From Campylobacterales bacterium (GTDB lineage: Bacteria > Campylobacterota > Campylobacteria > Campylobacterales > Sulfurovaceae): 35,655 bases of DNA. Shown piece after piece: positions 16,128 through 23,871 of the stretch (positions are counted from its first letter, which is position 1; the number at the start of each line of letters is the position of its first letter). The DNA is taken from assembly GCA_014763885.1 (NCBI GenBank), contig JACXUO010000009.1:1-35655 (forward strand), read 5' to 3'. Under the pieces are notes generated by a model, which saw nothing but the letters and a program-made list of their open reading frames with translations, had not been told where the DNA came from and ran no database searches. Both the position numbers and the translations under genes were made by a program.

Positions 16128-16972
16128 GGCATTCTGTTCTTGTTGAAATCATTAATGACGACAAATTTTTTGCCCTCACGGCCCGTTTTTACGGCGACAT
16201 ATTTATCCGGGAAAGCTTCTCTCAACTGCTCAAGCGCAATTTGGACCAGGATTCCGTCAAGGAAACGTGTTTTTCCTTTTCCCTGTTTTAGCACATTATC
16301 AATCACCGGCTTAAGCATATTGCGTATCATCTCTTCCTGTGTCGTGATAAATGCTGCGATCTCGAGTTTGACAAAAAGTTCATACTTTGTATGCAGCCAG
16401 CTAAACAGCATATAGGAGAGTGCGTTATACCGGTATCCCTCCTTCCCGATCAGCAGCGCAGCATCTTCACCATCGATAAATATCAAGGCGGTATTGTCTC
16501 TTACATCGACTTCCACCACATTGATATCGAAACACGAAAGGTCCATCAGCTCCTTCAGCTGTGACTCGATCAGACGGGCAAGCTCATCGTAGACGATAAC
16601 CTCCTGCTCGGCCTCATACCCTTCATCTTCATCAAGATACTCAGAACCAAAGAAGCTTTCAACAATTTCATCCTCTTCGGGCAGATACTGTTTTTTTTCA
16701 GGGGTACTCTCTTCGGCAGGCGCATCAAGCGGCTTCTCGTTCTGTTCCGGCAAAATATGGTTCTTATCCATAGAAACAAGGGGTTCAGCGTGGAGTCTCG
16801 ACTGAGGGTGCATGCAAGAGGCAACGATGATCGCCTCTTTTTTAAAAAGTCCGAAGATTCCTGAAGAGGGGTGCTGTATCACTTCATACTTCAGATCGGT
16901 GACCGAACAGCCCAGTGCTTTTGCAGCCTCTTCATAGGCCTCTTCCAGTGTCGGTGCTTTGATTTTTTTCAT
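16124..16972 (-). CDS. khpB: Jag/KhpB RNA-binding protein
   Basis: This 282-residue protein has the Jag N-terminal domain at residues 1-50 (KAPTLEEAYEEAAKALG, then IFGLFKKEA). An acidic linker of about 80 residues is followed by a KH domain with GKEGYR and a C-terminal R3H-like domain (KTGREGKKFVVINDF). Jag/KhpB binds RNA and is tied to cell-envelope growth in firmicutes; its Campylobacterota role is not established. The usual gene order yidC-jag-mnmE is kept. ATG at 16972 is preferred over GTG at 16978 because AGGAG precedes it by 5 nt. It begins 8 nt after the yidC stop and overlaps mnmE by 4 nt. Confidence 0.9.
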   Translation of the reverse strand: MKKIKAPTLEEAYEEAAKALGCSVTDLKYEVIQHPSSGIFGLFKKEAIIVASCMHPQSRLHAEPLVSMDKNHILPEQNEKPLDAPAEESTPEKKQYLPEEDEIVESFFGSEYLDEDEGYEAEQEVIVYDELARLIESQLKELMDLSCFDINVVEVDVRDNTALIFIDGEDAALLIGKEGYRYNALSYMLFSWLHTKYELFVKLEIAAFITTQEEMIRNMLKPVIDNVLKQGKGKTRFLDGILVQIALEQLREAFPDKYVAVKTGREGKKFVVINDFNKNRMP

Positions 16973-16980
16973 CAGCACTC

Positions 16981-18585
16981 CTATTTTTTACTATGTGCCT
17001 CTTTGGCCATTTCTTTTTGCTTCGCATAAGCGTGATTGATATAGTACTGTTGACCGATCGTAAAGATATTGTTGATCAACCAGTAGAGTACAAGTCCCGA
17101 TGGGAAATATACAAAGAATACCGTCATGATCACCGGGAACCACTTAAAGATCTTCTCTTGCATCGGATCGGTAAAGTTGGCAGGGGTGATCTTCTGCTGG
17201 TACCACATAGAGACACCCATCAATATAGGCAGAATAAAATAGGGATCCATCACAGCAAGGTCATTGATCCAGAAGATCCACTCAGCCCCCTGCAGTTCAT
17301 CAGCATTCAGCAGTACACGGTAAAGTGCAAAGAATACCGGGATCTGAAGCAGAAGCGGGAGACACCCACCCATCGGGTTCGCTCCATGTTTGCTGTAGAG
17401 TTCCATCATCTGTGCATTCATTTTTGCAGGATCTTTTCCATACTTCTCTTTAAGCTCTTTCATCTTCGGTGCAAGGTCTTTGAGCTTTTGCATCGACATC
17501 ATACCCTTGTAGGAGAGAGGGAAAAGGATCATCTTGATGAGCAGTGTAAAGATAATAATCGCCCAACCCCAGTTTCCTACATAGTCATTGATCCAGAGGA
17601 GTATTTTGAAAAACGGTGTTGCGAGGAATGTAAACCAACCAAACTCGATCGCATCGGTCAACTCCGGGTTGATCGCGTGAAGTACTTTATACTCTTTGGG
17701 TCCGATATAGCCTGTGAATGAAGCATCACCATTGGCCTCGACGAAGATCAGCGGGTTGTTTTCACCCCCGTCTTCTTCCATAACAAATACATTCATCCCT
17801 TTGTCAAAACTGTAAAAGAGCGATGCATAGTATCGATCAAATGCAGAAGCTATCTTCGCATTTTTAAATGTCTCATGACCTTCAACATCACCATCCTCTA
17901 TTGTGGTGATGATATCATCCGCCCCCTTGATCAATGCACCTCTTACAAGCATATACATCGACTGGTCAGCGACAGGTCTGTAACCCGGAGTGATAAAGTA
18001 GGGTGTTGCGGCGGATGTCGATATCTCTACTTTGTATTCACCACTCGGTTTAAAGGTAATTTTCTTGGTGACAGTCAGAGAGGAGAGTCTTTGCACCAAA
18101 GTCACAGTTTTTGCGCCGTTTGTCACATCTACTTCAGAGACACCTTCATTCACGTACGGTGTTGCAAATGCCTCTTCATTGATTTTTGGATCTGAGAATC
18201 TTACCTGTAAAGGTTTCACTTTATCGCTGGCCAAAATCTTGAGATTTTTTCCATCTTCAGTTCTGTATTTTGCCTTGAGCAGCTCCATCTGAGCCAGGTT
18301 TCCAAGCTCATCCACTGTAATGATGAACTCATCGGACTTGATTGTAGCGATTGCTGTCACACTGCTTTGCGGTGCATTCATCGCAGCCTTTTTTGTCCCT
18401 TCAGCCGGTGCAGCATTTGTTGTACTCTTTTCCACTGACGGAGTTTGTGGCGAGGTCTGTGCTGTTTGCGTCTGTTCAGTTTTCGCAGGTGCCTGTGGCG
18501 GGAATAAATAACTGTAACCGATAAATACGATAAATGAGAGTACTAATGCGAGTAGAAGTCGTTTTTGAAGATCTGGTTGTTCCAA
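16981..18585 (-). CDS. yidC: membrane protein insertase YidC
   Basis: This 534-residue Gram-negative-type YidC has an N-terminal TM (residues 8-27), a low-complexity Gln/Thr/Ala linker, and the large periplasmic beta-sandwich domain (about 75-310). The conserved five-TM insertase core follows (GWAIIIFTLLIKMILFPLSY, MMELYSKHGANPMGGCLP), with a basic C-terminal tail. It inserts and folds inner-membrane proteins with or without SecYEG. The start is TTG at 18585 with AAGGG 7 nt upstream; no closer ATG exists. It lies directly after rnpA with only 46 bp between, so the yidD gene normally found here is missing. Confidence 0.96.
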   Translation of the reverse strand: MEQPDLQKRLLLALVLSFIVFIGYSYLFPPQAPAKTEQTQTAQTSPQTPSVEKSTTNAAPAEGTKKAAMNAPQSSVTAIATIKSDEFIITVDELGNLAQMELLKAKYRTEDGKNLKILASDKVKPLQVRFSDPKINEEAFATPYVNEGVSEVDVTNGAKTVTLVQRLSSLTVTKKITFKPSGEYKVEISTSAATPYFITPGYRPVADQSMYMLVRGALIKGADDIITTIEDGDVEGHETFKNAKIASAFDRYYASLFYSFDKGMNVFVMEEDGGENNPLIFVEANGDASFTGYIGPKEYKVLHAINPELTDAIEFGWFTFLATPFFKILLWINDYVGNWGWAIIIFTLLIKMILFPLSYKGMMSMQKLKDLAPKMKELKEKYGKDPAKMNAQMMELYSKHGANPMGGCLPLLLQIPVFFALYRVLLNADELQGAEWIFWINDLAVMDPYFILPILMGVSMWYQQKITPANFTDPMQEKIFKWFPVIMTVFFVYFPSGLVLYWLINNIFTIGQQYYINHAYAKQKEMAKEAHSKK

Positions 18586-18618
18586 AGTGATACCCTTGTG
18601 TAAAAAAATTGAATAGCT

Positions 18619-18624
18619 ATTATA
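18619..18624 (-). promoter_or_regulatory. possible yidC promoter in the rnpA-yidC gap
   Basis: A perfect minus-strand TATAAT (18624-18619) lies in the 46-bp gap between rnpA and yidC. Transcription would start near 18612, about 27 nt before the TTG start of yidC. No -35 box is clear, and its core would fall inside the rnpA coding end. Confidence 0.4.
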
Positions 18625-18631
18625 ATGTAAA

Positions 18632-18943
18632 TTATTTTAATGCAGCACATTTTTTCAGTGCATGTAGATATGCTTTGCTTGTCTTTTTAAAGTCTGCCTC
18701 CAAAATCCCTGGTTTTGCTACCAATGCATAGCTGCCAGAAACAAGAAGATCTATATTTTCGATGAAATGTGCCCTTAGTAGACGCTTTGCCCTGTTACGT
18801 TGAACTGCATTTCCTATTTTTTTGCTGGCAACAAAACCTACTTTGTACCCCTCCTCTTTTTTAAAGAAAAGTACAAAGTAAGGCGTATGCCAACTGCAAT
18901 TGGAGCGGTGATAGACTCCGAAAAACTCTTTACTGGTTTTCAA
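18632..18943 (-). CDS. rnpA: ribonuclease P protein component
   Basis: This 103-residue protein carries the RnpA signature VGFVASKKIGNAVQRNRAKR, followed by LLRAHF. It binds RNase P RNA and helps it mature the 5' end of tRNAs. It sits between rpmH and yidC, the universal order. The start is a TTG at 18943 with a closely spaced AAGG. A stop codon lies 12 codons further upstream with no ATG or GTG between, so no better start exists. The protein is at the short end for the family. Confidence 0.94.
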   Translation of the reverse strand: MKTSKEFFGVYHRSNCSWHTPYFVLFFKKEEGYKVGFVASKKIGNAVQRNRAKRLLRAHFIENIDLLVSGSYALVAKPGILEADFKKTSKAYLHALKKCAALK

Positions 18944-18988
18944 CCTTGTAAAATGTTTGATCGAGCTGATGTGACTAACCTGTCAAAC

Positions 18989-19123
18989 TTATACAGCAAG
19001 TCTCTTTCTACCTTTTGCTCTTCTGGCATTGATCACTTTTCTACCGTTTTTAGTTTTCATTCTTGTTCTAAAACCGTGTGTTCTTTTTCTTGGTGTGTTG
19101 TGTGGCTGGTATGTTCTTTTCAT
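18989..19123 (-). CDS. rpmH: 50S ribosomal protein L34
   Basis: A 44-residue reading frame translates as [18 protein letters not shown], then [20 protein letters not shown], ending RKRLAV. This is a complete, typical bacterial L34 of normal length, highly basic. It is a structural component of the large ribosomal subunit. AAGGA lies 8 nt before the ATG. It is the first gene of the rpmH-rnpA-yidC-khpB-mnmE unit and ends 45 nt before rnpA. A minus-strand TACAAT near 19180 is a plausible -10 box. It is short and easily missed by gene finders. Confidence 0.97.
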   Translation of the reverse strand: MKRTYQPHNTPRKRTHGFRTRMKTKNGRKVINARRAKGRKRLAV

Positions 19124-19229
19124 TCCGAATATCCTTAGTTAAATTTACCTACATGGGTATGTATTATGATGGACGCGATTGTACCTTAAACTCTCTTAAA
19201 TGAGGCTAAGAGATACGTTTTAAAGCCCC

Positions 19230-19709
19230 TTAATTGGTGCTTTTGATGACAATCTCGCTATCACGGCCTTCCTGTTTTGCTTTCATATAGGTTTCCAATG
19301 CCCTGAAAATAATATTTTTGATATCATAAGTTGTGGCTCTCACCTCCAATACGGTACAGAAGATCGAGCTGCCCTTCTCCTCGCCCAATCTGTCCACAAC
19401 ACGCTTTGCAAACATATATCCGCCGTCCACTTTGGTCTCCTGACACAACAGCGCATAAAGGTTGTACTCCTCCCCCAAAGAAAAAAGCAGATCTGTTTCA
19501 CGCTTCTCCTTCTGCAATATCGTATAGGTATCGATATCCTCTGCCGATACCAGTATCAGTACGAATGAATTGAGTCTCCTGTGGTCCAATAGAAAGTATA
19601 AGACCTCTATCGGTGTTGTTAATTTGTCGATCATATTTACAGCAAGCTTGATCTCTGTTTCATTAAAAGCCACATCCGCCCTTCTCACCTTTGTCCCACT
19701 CTCCGCCAT
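19230..19709 (-). CDS. probable degenerate GGDEF-fold protein
   Basis: This 159-residue soluble protein has no signal peptide. Its C-terminal 100 residues follow the layout of a GGDEF domain. LLFSLGEEYNLYALL stands where the RxGGDEFxxLLP hairpin would be, and ALETYMKAKQEGRDSEIVI matches the family ending ALYxAKxxGRNxV. The catalytic GG[D/E]EF is replaced by LGEEY, so it would not be expected to make cyclic-di-GMP; it could bind a nucleotide or act as a scaffold. The assignment rests on pattern matching by eye. AAGGA lies 5 nt before the ATG. It is divergent from nspC, with 62 bp between the starts. Confidence 0.6.
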   Translation of the reverse strand: MAESGTKVRRADVAFNETEIKLAVNMIDKLTTPIEVLYFLLDHRRLNSFVLILVSAEDIDTYTILQKEKRETDLLFSLGEEYNLYALLCQETKVDGGYMFAKRVVDRLGEEKGSSIFCTVLEVRATTYDIKNIIFRALETYMKAKQEGRDSEIVIKSTN

Positions 19710-19760
19710 TTGAATCCTTTTTATTATTTTACTCTATGTCATTATAACAAATTAATTTGA

Positions 19761-19774
19761 TATAATTTCCCATG
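19761..19774 (+). promoter_or_regulatory. -10 box abutting the nspC start codon (predicted leaderless mRNA)
   Basis: A perfect TATAAT at 19761-19766 ends 5 nt before the ATG at 19772, identical in geometry to the promoter before the RNA methyltransferase at 6141. No purine-rich ribosome binding site lies between them. Confidence 0.6.
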
Positions 19775-20917
19775 CAAAATACAGAGAAAAACTATCAATC
19801 ACTCCCTTCCCCATGCTGGTTGCTTGAAGAAGACAAGCTGGTACAGAATTTGGAGCTTTTACAGAGGGTAAAGGTCCAAAGCGGTGCAAAAATTCTTCTT
19901 GCCCTCAAAGGCTATGCCCTTTGGAAAAGCTTTGATACAATTCGGGCATACCTGGATGGATGCTGTGCTTCAGGACTGCATGAAGCCAAATTGGCGGCTG
20001 AAGAGTTCCGCAAAGAGGTACATACCTACTCGCCTGCATTCAAGGAGGAGGAGCTCGAAGAGATCGCTTCCATTTCACACCACCTGGTTTTCAACTCCCC
20101 TGCACAGTTCAAACGCTTTGCACTCAGGGCAAAAGAGATCAACCCATCGCTCTCTCTTGGGATCCGTGTCAACCCTGAATTCTCACAGGCACCCAAAGAG
20201 ATCTATAATCCGTGCGGTCTTTACTCGCGGCTGGGAACCACGCTGGAGAACCTGGATGAGACCATCCTGGATCAGTGTGACGGACTGCACTTCCACGCCC
20301 TTTGCGAAGAGGACAGCGATGCACTCGAAGGGGTTCTCAAGGCCTTTGAAGAGAAGTTTGGCAGGTATATCCCCCAAATGAAATGGATCAATTTCGGCGG
20401 AGGACACCATATCACGCGAAAAGGGTACAATGTCGACAAACTGATCAACCTTATCCAGGCGTTCAAATCCCGCTATGATGTAGAGGTCTACCTGGAACCC
20501 GGTGAAGCCGTAGGATGGCAGACAGGCCCGCTGATCGCTACGGTGCTGGATATCGTACATAACGGTATTGATATCGCGATACTCGACACCTCAGCCGAGG
20601 CACATATGCCTGATACCATCATCATGCCTTACCGGGCCGAGGTGAGAGGTGCGGGGGAGGCAGGCGAAAAAGCCTATACCTACCGTCTTGGCGGCAATAC
20701 CTGTCTGGCCGGGGATATCATGGGCGATTACAGTTTTGATGCACCTTTGCAGATAGGCGACAGGATTATCTTCGAAGACCAGATGCACTATACGATGGTA
20801 AAAGCCACAACCTTTAACGGCATCAGGCTTCCCAGCATTGCGATAGAGAGAGCCAACGGTACAATTGACGTTGTCAGAGAATTCGGCTACGAAGAATTCA
20901 AAGGCAGACTCTCCTAA
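19772..20917 (+). CDS. nspC: carboxynorspermidine decarboxylase
   Basis: This 381-residue PLP enzyme belongs to the alanine-racemase-fold (type III) decarboxylases. The PLP lysine is Lys46 in LLALKGYALW. The phosphate-binding INFGGGHHITRKGY and the EPGEAVGW segment match NspC, and the C-terminal GNTCLAGDIMGDY contributes the active-site Cys/Asp from the partner subunit. It decarboxylates carboxynorspermidine or carboxyspermidine, the alternative polyamine pathway of Campylobacterota and Vibrio, to give norspermidine or spermidine. The partner carboxy(nor)spermidine dehydrogenase is not in this window. The gene has no ribosome binding site and probably a leaderless mRNA. Confidence 0.95.
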   Translation: MQNTEKNYQSLPSPCWLLEEDKLVQNLELLQRVKVQSGAKILLALKGYALWKSFDTIRAYLDGCCASGLHEAKLAAEEFRKEVHTYSPAFKEEELEEIASISHHLVFNSPAQFKRFALRAKEINPSLSLGIRVNPEFSQAPKEIYNPCGLYSRLGTTLENLDETILDQCDGLHFHALCEEDSDALEGVLKAFEEKFGRYIPQMKWINFGGGHHITRKGYNVDKLINLIQAFKSRYDVEVYLEPGEAVGWQTGPLIATVLDIVHNGIDIAILDTSAEAHMPDTIIMPYRAEVRGAGEAGEKAYTYRLGGNTCLAGDIMGDYSFDAPLQIGDRIIFEDQMHYTMVKATTFNGIRLPSIAIERANGTIDVVREFGYEEFKGRLS

Positions 20918-20929
20918 AAACTTTGGAAA

Positions 20930-20960
20930 AGCTGCCGGGAAAGATACTTTCTAGGCAGCT
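20930..20960. terminator. two-step hairpin between nspC and the histidine kinase
   Basis: AGCTGCC (20930-20936) pairs with GGCAGCT (20954-20960). Inside, GAAAG (20939-20943) pairs with CTTTC (20947-20951) around ATA. It lies 12 nt after the nspC stop and overlaps the stop and last codons of the convergent kinase gene, so it probably works as a bidirectional terminator. Confidence 0.6.
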
Positions 20961-23578
20961 CTCTCTACTCTATCCTCAAAATACTCCAATAACACCTCTC
21001 TGAGTGCTGTAAGTTCAATCGGTTTTAAAAGATAACCGTCCATCCCGGCACCCATATATTTCGCCCGGTCTCCGGAGAGTGCATTTGCCGTCAAAGCAAC
21101 AATGGGGATATGTTTTTGCTGGGTGCTTCTCTCATAGTTCAGGATATTGGCGGTAGCTTCCATCCCACCCATCACAGGCATTTCTATATCCATAAAGATC
21201 ATATCGAAGAAATCTTCTTTTTGCTTTTCAAAAGCTTCCTTCCCATTCTCAGCGATCGTTACCTCTATACCAAGCCTGTTCAGGACATTGGTGATCAGTT
21301 TCTGGTTGATCGCATTGTCTTCGGCAACCAAAATATGCAGATTCTTAAATGCGATCCTCTCCTTTGATTCAGCCAGCTCCTCTTTATCGCTTAACGCTTT
21401 GAGTGTTTTGGTGAAATTGACAGGCTTATAGAGAATCCTGTCGATCAGGGGACCATATCGCTTCAGTGTTCGTTTCTGATCCCCCGTTGAGATGACAACC
21501 ACTTTGGTATCAACCCCCAGAAACTGTTTGATTTCATCCTCTCTTTGCCGATACTTATGGTCAACAAAGAGAATATCCGGGAGCCCTGAATGGCTTTTTT
21601 TGATACTGAGGAGCTCCTCATCCGTATAGTGGACTACCTCTGCTCCGGTATAGGCGATATAGGCTTCCAGATTTCTGTTTTTAAAATATTTCTCATCGAT
21701 ATGCGGATCCAGAATACCCACAGTAAGACCACTCAGATCTTCAACTTCTCTTCTTGCGGCATCTGCCGGTTTTTTGAGCATCAGGGTAAAATAGAATGTC
21801 GATCCCTCATCCACTATACTTTTGATACTCAGTTTTCCCCCCATTAACTCGACCAGTCTTCCCGAGATCGAAAGCCCCAAACCTGTACCTCCATACTTTC
21901 TGCTGGTACTCACGTCTGCCTGGCCGAATGCTTCAAAAATCCTCTTTTGCTGTTCTTGGGAGATACCGATGCCGGTATCACTGACTGCAAATTTCACCTC
22001 CACATCATCGTTTTTTTCCGAGAGTTTTTGGATCATCACATTGACTTCACCGTTTGGAGAAGTAAACTTCAGCGCATTACTCACCAGATTGACAATTACC
22101 TGTGATATCTTAGTCGGATCCCCGATCAGCCTGGTCGGAAGTTCGGGATCCAGAAAGATATTGAAGTCGATATTCTCTTCCGCCGCTTTTGCTGCATAGG
22201 ATTCAACTGCCGATTCAAAGTGTTCGATAGGATCAAACGAAATATCTTCAAGCTCTATCTTTTGTGCTTTGATTTTGGAAAGATCCAGTATATCGTTGAC
22301 GATCGTAAGCAGATGCTCTGAACTTCTCTCAATGGTTGCGATAAATTCTCTCTGTTCTTCTGTAGCATCGGTCTCTTTAAGCAATTGGGTAAATCCAAGA
22401 ATGCCGTTCAGCGGTGTACGTATCTCGTGTGACATATTCGCCAAAAAGAGATCTTTGGTCTGGTTGGCATCTTTGATAGTCTTGATCAGAAATTTATAGA
22501 TATGATCCATTTTGCCGCTCTCTACCAGTCGGCGAAGCTCTTTTTGCTGATCTGCATTGAGCAGGAGCTCTATCTCTTTTACCGTCTCTTCAAGCAGCTG
22601 CCTCTCTTTTTGCAATCTTAGAAATTTCATCAGGAGCACCATCAGTACAATCAATGCGATGGATGCACCCGCTAGGTATCCTGCTGTCCACCATTTCTTT
22701 GCATCATCCGCATTCTGCATAGAGGTACGCAATTGGGACTGTACCTGGGTAAAGTAATCCATCTTCCTAGCAATTTGGTGCAGCCAACCGACCAATGAAA
22801 CAGCATAGCCTCCCCTTTTGGACTCATACATGATCATCTCGCGCTCTTTTGCCAGGATACCCTCATAGGCATCAGCAGAGAGGATCGCAGCAAGTCGGGA
22901 AGCCAGCTCCTTCTCTTCCACGGCGCTATAATCTGGCAATCGGTCCTGACTGATCAATTTTTTCCAGAGTATCACATCCTCCCGCTTCATTTTCTGCGAC
23001 CCGAGCAGCGTATAGGAGATCAGTGTATTTTCAAGTACGGTATTCTCTTTGAGTATGACCGTTTGCAGATATACACTATAGCTATTCGATATCTCCTTGG
23101 CTGAAGCTATCGGTTCAATGCCGTGAAGTACCCCAAGAATATATCCGAATATCCTGTCATGATAGGCTTCAACAAGAATCTGATGGTAGTCACTTTGAAG
23201 ATCATCAACCTCTCCTCTGATCTGCTTCAGCCCGCGTTTGATCTCCTCGATTTCTCTGCTGTATACGCCAAATTCACTCTCATTGATATTTTTCTGAAGG
23301 TTGTTCAATGCAAGATCTACATCACTTCTGTTCAGCATCAGCTTTTTCGCGTCACTCTCTTCTCTGCCAACCAGATAGATCGCACTGTTCAGCCGTTCAA
23401 ATTCCATCGCGTCCAAAAGCACTCCGATATGTTCCAGAAGGGATGGGATATTTGTACGCTTTTGTGCACGCTCATATGCTTTATACGAATCATACGCCGC
23501 ATATGAGAGTAAAAAAAGAGCCGCCGTCACTATCACAAGAAGCACTCCAAGTGCACTTTTATTCTTTGATATTTTCAT
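20951..23578 (-). CDS. membrane hybrid histidine kinase with two receiver domains
   Basis: This 875-residue protein has TM1 at about 9-27 and TM2 at about 298-318. They flank a helical sensor region (45-290) that resembles the NIT (nitrate/nitrite-sensing) class. A HisKA domain follows, with the phosphorylated His384 in [10 protein letters not shown], then a HATPase domain with DTGIGIS and [11 protein letters not shown]. Receiver-like domain 1 (from about 618) looks degenerate. Receiver domain 2 is canonical, with the acceptor Asp797 in [11 protein letters not shown] and KPIE downstream. It would sense a periplasmic signal and relay phosphate internally. No partner regulator is adjacent. AAGGAG stands 4 nt before the ATG. 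The leader contains a likely cyclic-di-GMP riboswitch. Confidence 0.92.
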   Translation of the reverse strand: MKISKNKSALGVLLVIVTAALFLLSYAAYDSYKAYERAQKRTNIPSLLEHIGVLLDAMEFERLNSAIYLVGREESDAKKLMLNRSDVDLALNNLQKNINESEFGVYSREIEEIKRGLKQIRGEVDDLQSDYHQILVEAYHDRIFGYILGVLHGIEPIASAKEISNSYSVYLQTVILKENTVLENTLISYTLLGSQKMKREDVILWKKLISQDRLPDYSAVEEKELASRLAAILSADAYEGILAKEREMIMYESKRGGYAVSLVGWLHQIARKMDYFTQVQSQLRTSMQNADDAKKWWTAGYLAGASIALIVLMVLLMKFLRLQKERQLLEETVKEIELLLNADQQKELRRLVESGKMDHIYKFLIKTIKDANQTKDLFLANMSHEIRTPLNGILGFTQLLKETDATEEQREFIATIERSSEHLLTIVNDILDLSKIKAQKIELEDISFDPIEHFESAVESYAAKAAEENIDFNIFLDPELPTRLIGDPTKISQVIVNLVSNALKFTSPNGEVNVMIQKLSEKNDDVEVKFAVSDTGIGISQEQQKRIFEAFGQADVSTSRKYGGTGLGLSISGRLVELMGGKLSIKSIVDEGSTFYFTLMLKKPADAARREVEDLSGLTVGILDPHIDEKYFKNRNLEAYIAYTGAEVVHYTDEELLSIKKSHSGLPDILFVDHKYRQREDEIKQFLGVDTKVVVISTGDQKRTLKRYGPLIDRILYKPVNFTKTLKALSDKEELAESKERIAFKNLHILVAEDNAINQKLITNVLNRLGIEVTIAENGKEAFEKQKEDFFDMIFMDIEMPVMGGMEATANILNYERSTQQKHIPIVALTANALSGDRAKYMGAGMDGYLLKPIELTALREVLLEYFEDRVERAA

Positions 23579-23687
23579 ATCACTCCTTTAGTCTTCTACT
23601 TCATTGAACTGGCCGGCTTCTACCGCACTTTGGCAGGGCAAGATGCATCTCTCGCAGGCGCTCAATTTTTGGGTAAAAAGTGAAAGT

Positions 23688-23716
23688 AGAATAGCCCCCT
23701 AAAAGAGGTGGATTCT
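23688..23716 (-). terminator. hairpin downstream of the riboswitch core
   Basis: On the minus strand AGAAT (23716-23712) pairs with ATTCT (23692-23688), with a CC/CCT against AGG/GGG inner stem. It starts 3 nt after the closing stem of the riboswitch. A T-rich stretch (ACTTTCACTTTTT) follows. It could be the expression platform, although the T run is not immediately adjacent. Confidence 0.4.
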
Positions 23717-23719
23717 ATT

Positions 23720-23861
23720 GGCAGTCTGGCGATCTTTCCTGATCAAAAAGACCCATAACTTTCCGTCCCTGCCTCACGGCAGGTTTAGCTTTTTCAACAT
23801 ATATACCTGATCCAGATTTTACAGCAGTAGGCTTAAATAAACACCAGCCTCTCAGACTGCC
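23720..23861 (-). promoter_or_regulatory. cyclic-di-GMP-I (GEMM) riboswitch candidate with insertion
   Basis: The minus-strand leader of the kinase holds the GEMM-I hallmarks. CCTGCC-GTGA-GGCAGG forms a stem with a GNRA tetraloop, followed directly by GACGGAAAG (consensus GACGCAAAG). A second stem follows, in which GGTCTTT pairs with AAAGATC, then GCCAGACTGCC at the 3' end. The closing stem is perfect: GGCAGTCTG (23861-23853) pairs with CAGACTGCC (23728-23720). In ordinary GEMM-I RNAs the 5' closing strand touches the core; here 63 nt intervene. The element begins 10 nt after the tamB stop and lies about 140 nt before the kinase ATG. The alternative is an unrelated structured leader. Confidence 0.6.
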
Positions 23862-23871
23862 ATAGTGTAGG

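Noticed and set aside
18960-19230. Replication origin next to rpmH
   Set aside because: No dnaA or dnaN gene and no cluster of DnaA boxes is visible; in Campylobacterota this cluster often lies away from oriC.
23720-23861. Cobalamin riboswitch as an alternative reading
   Set aside because: The AGGAAAGATCGCC segment only loosely resembles a B12 box and the other conserved cobalamin elements are absent; GEMM-I fits far better.
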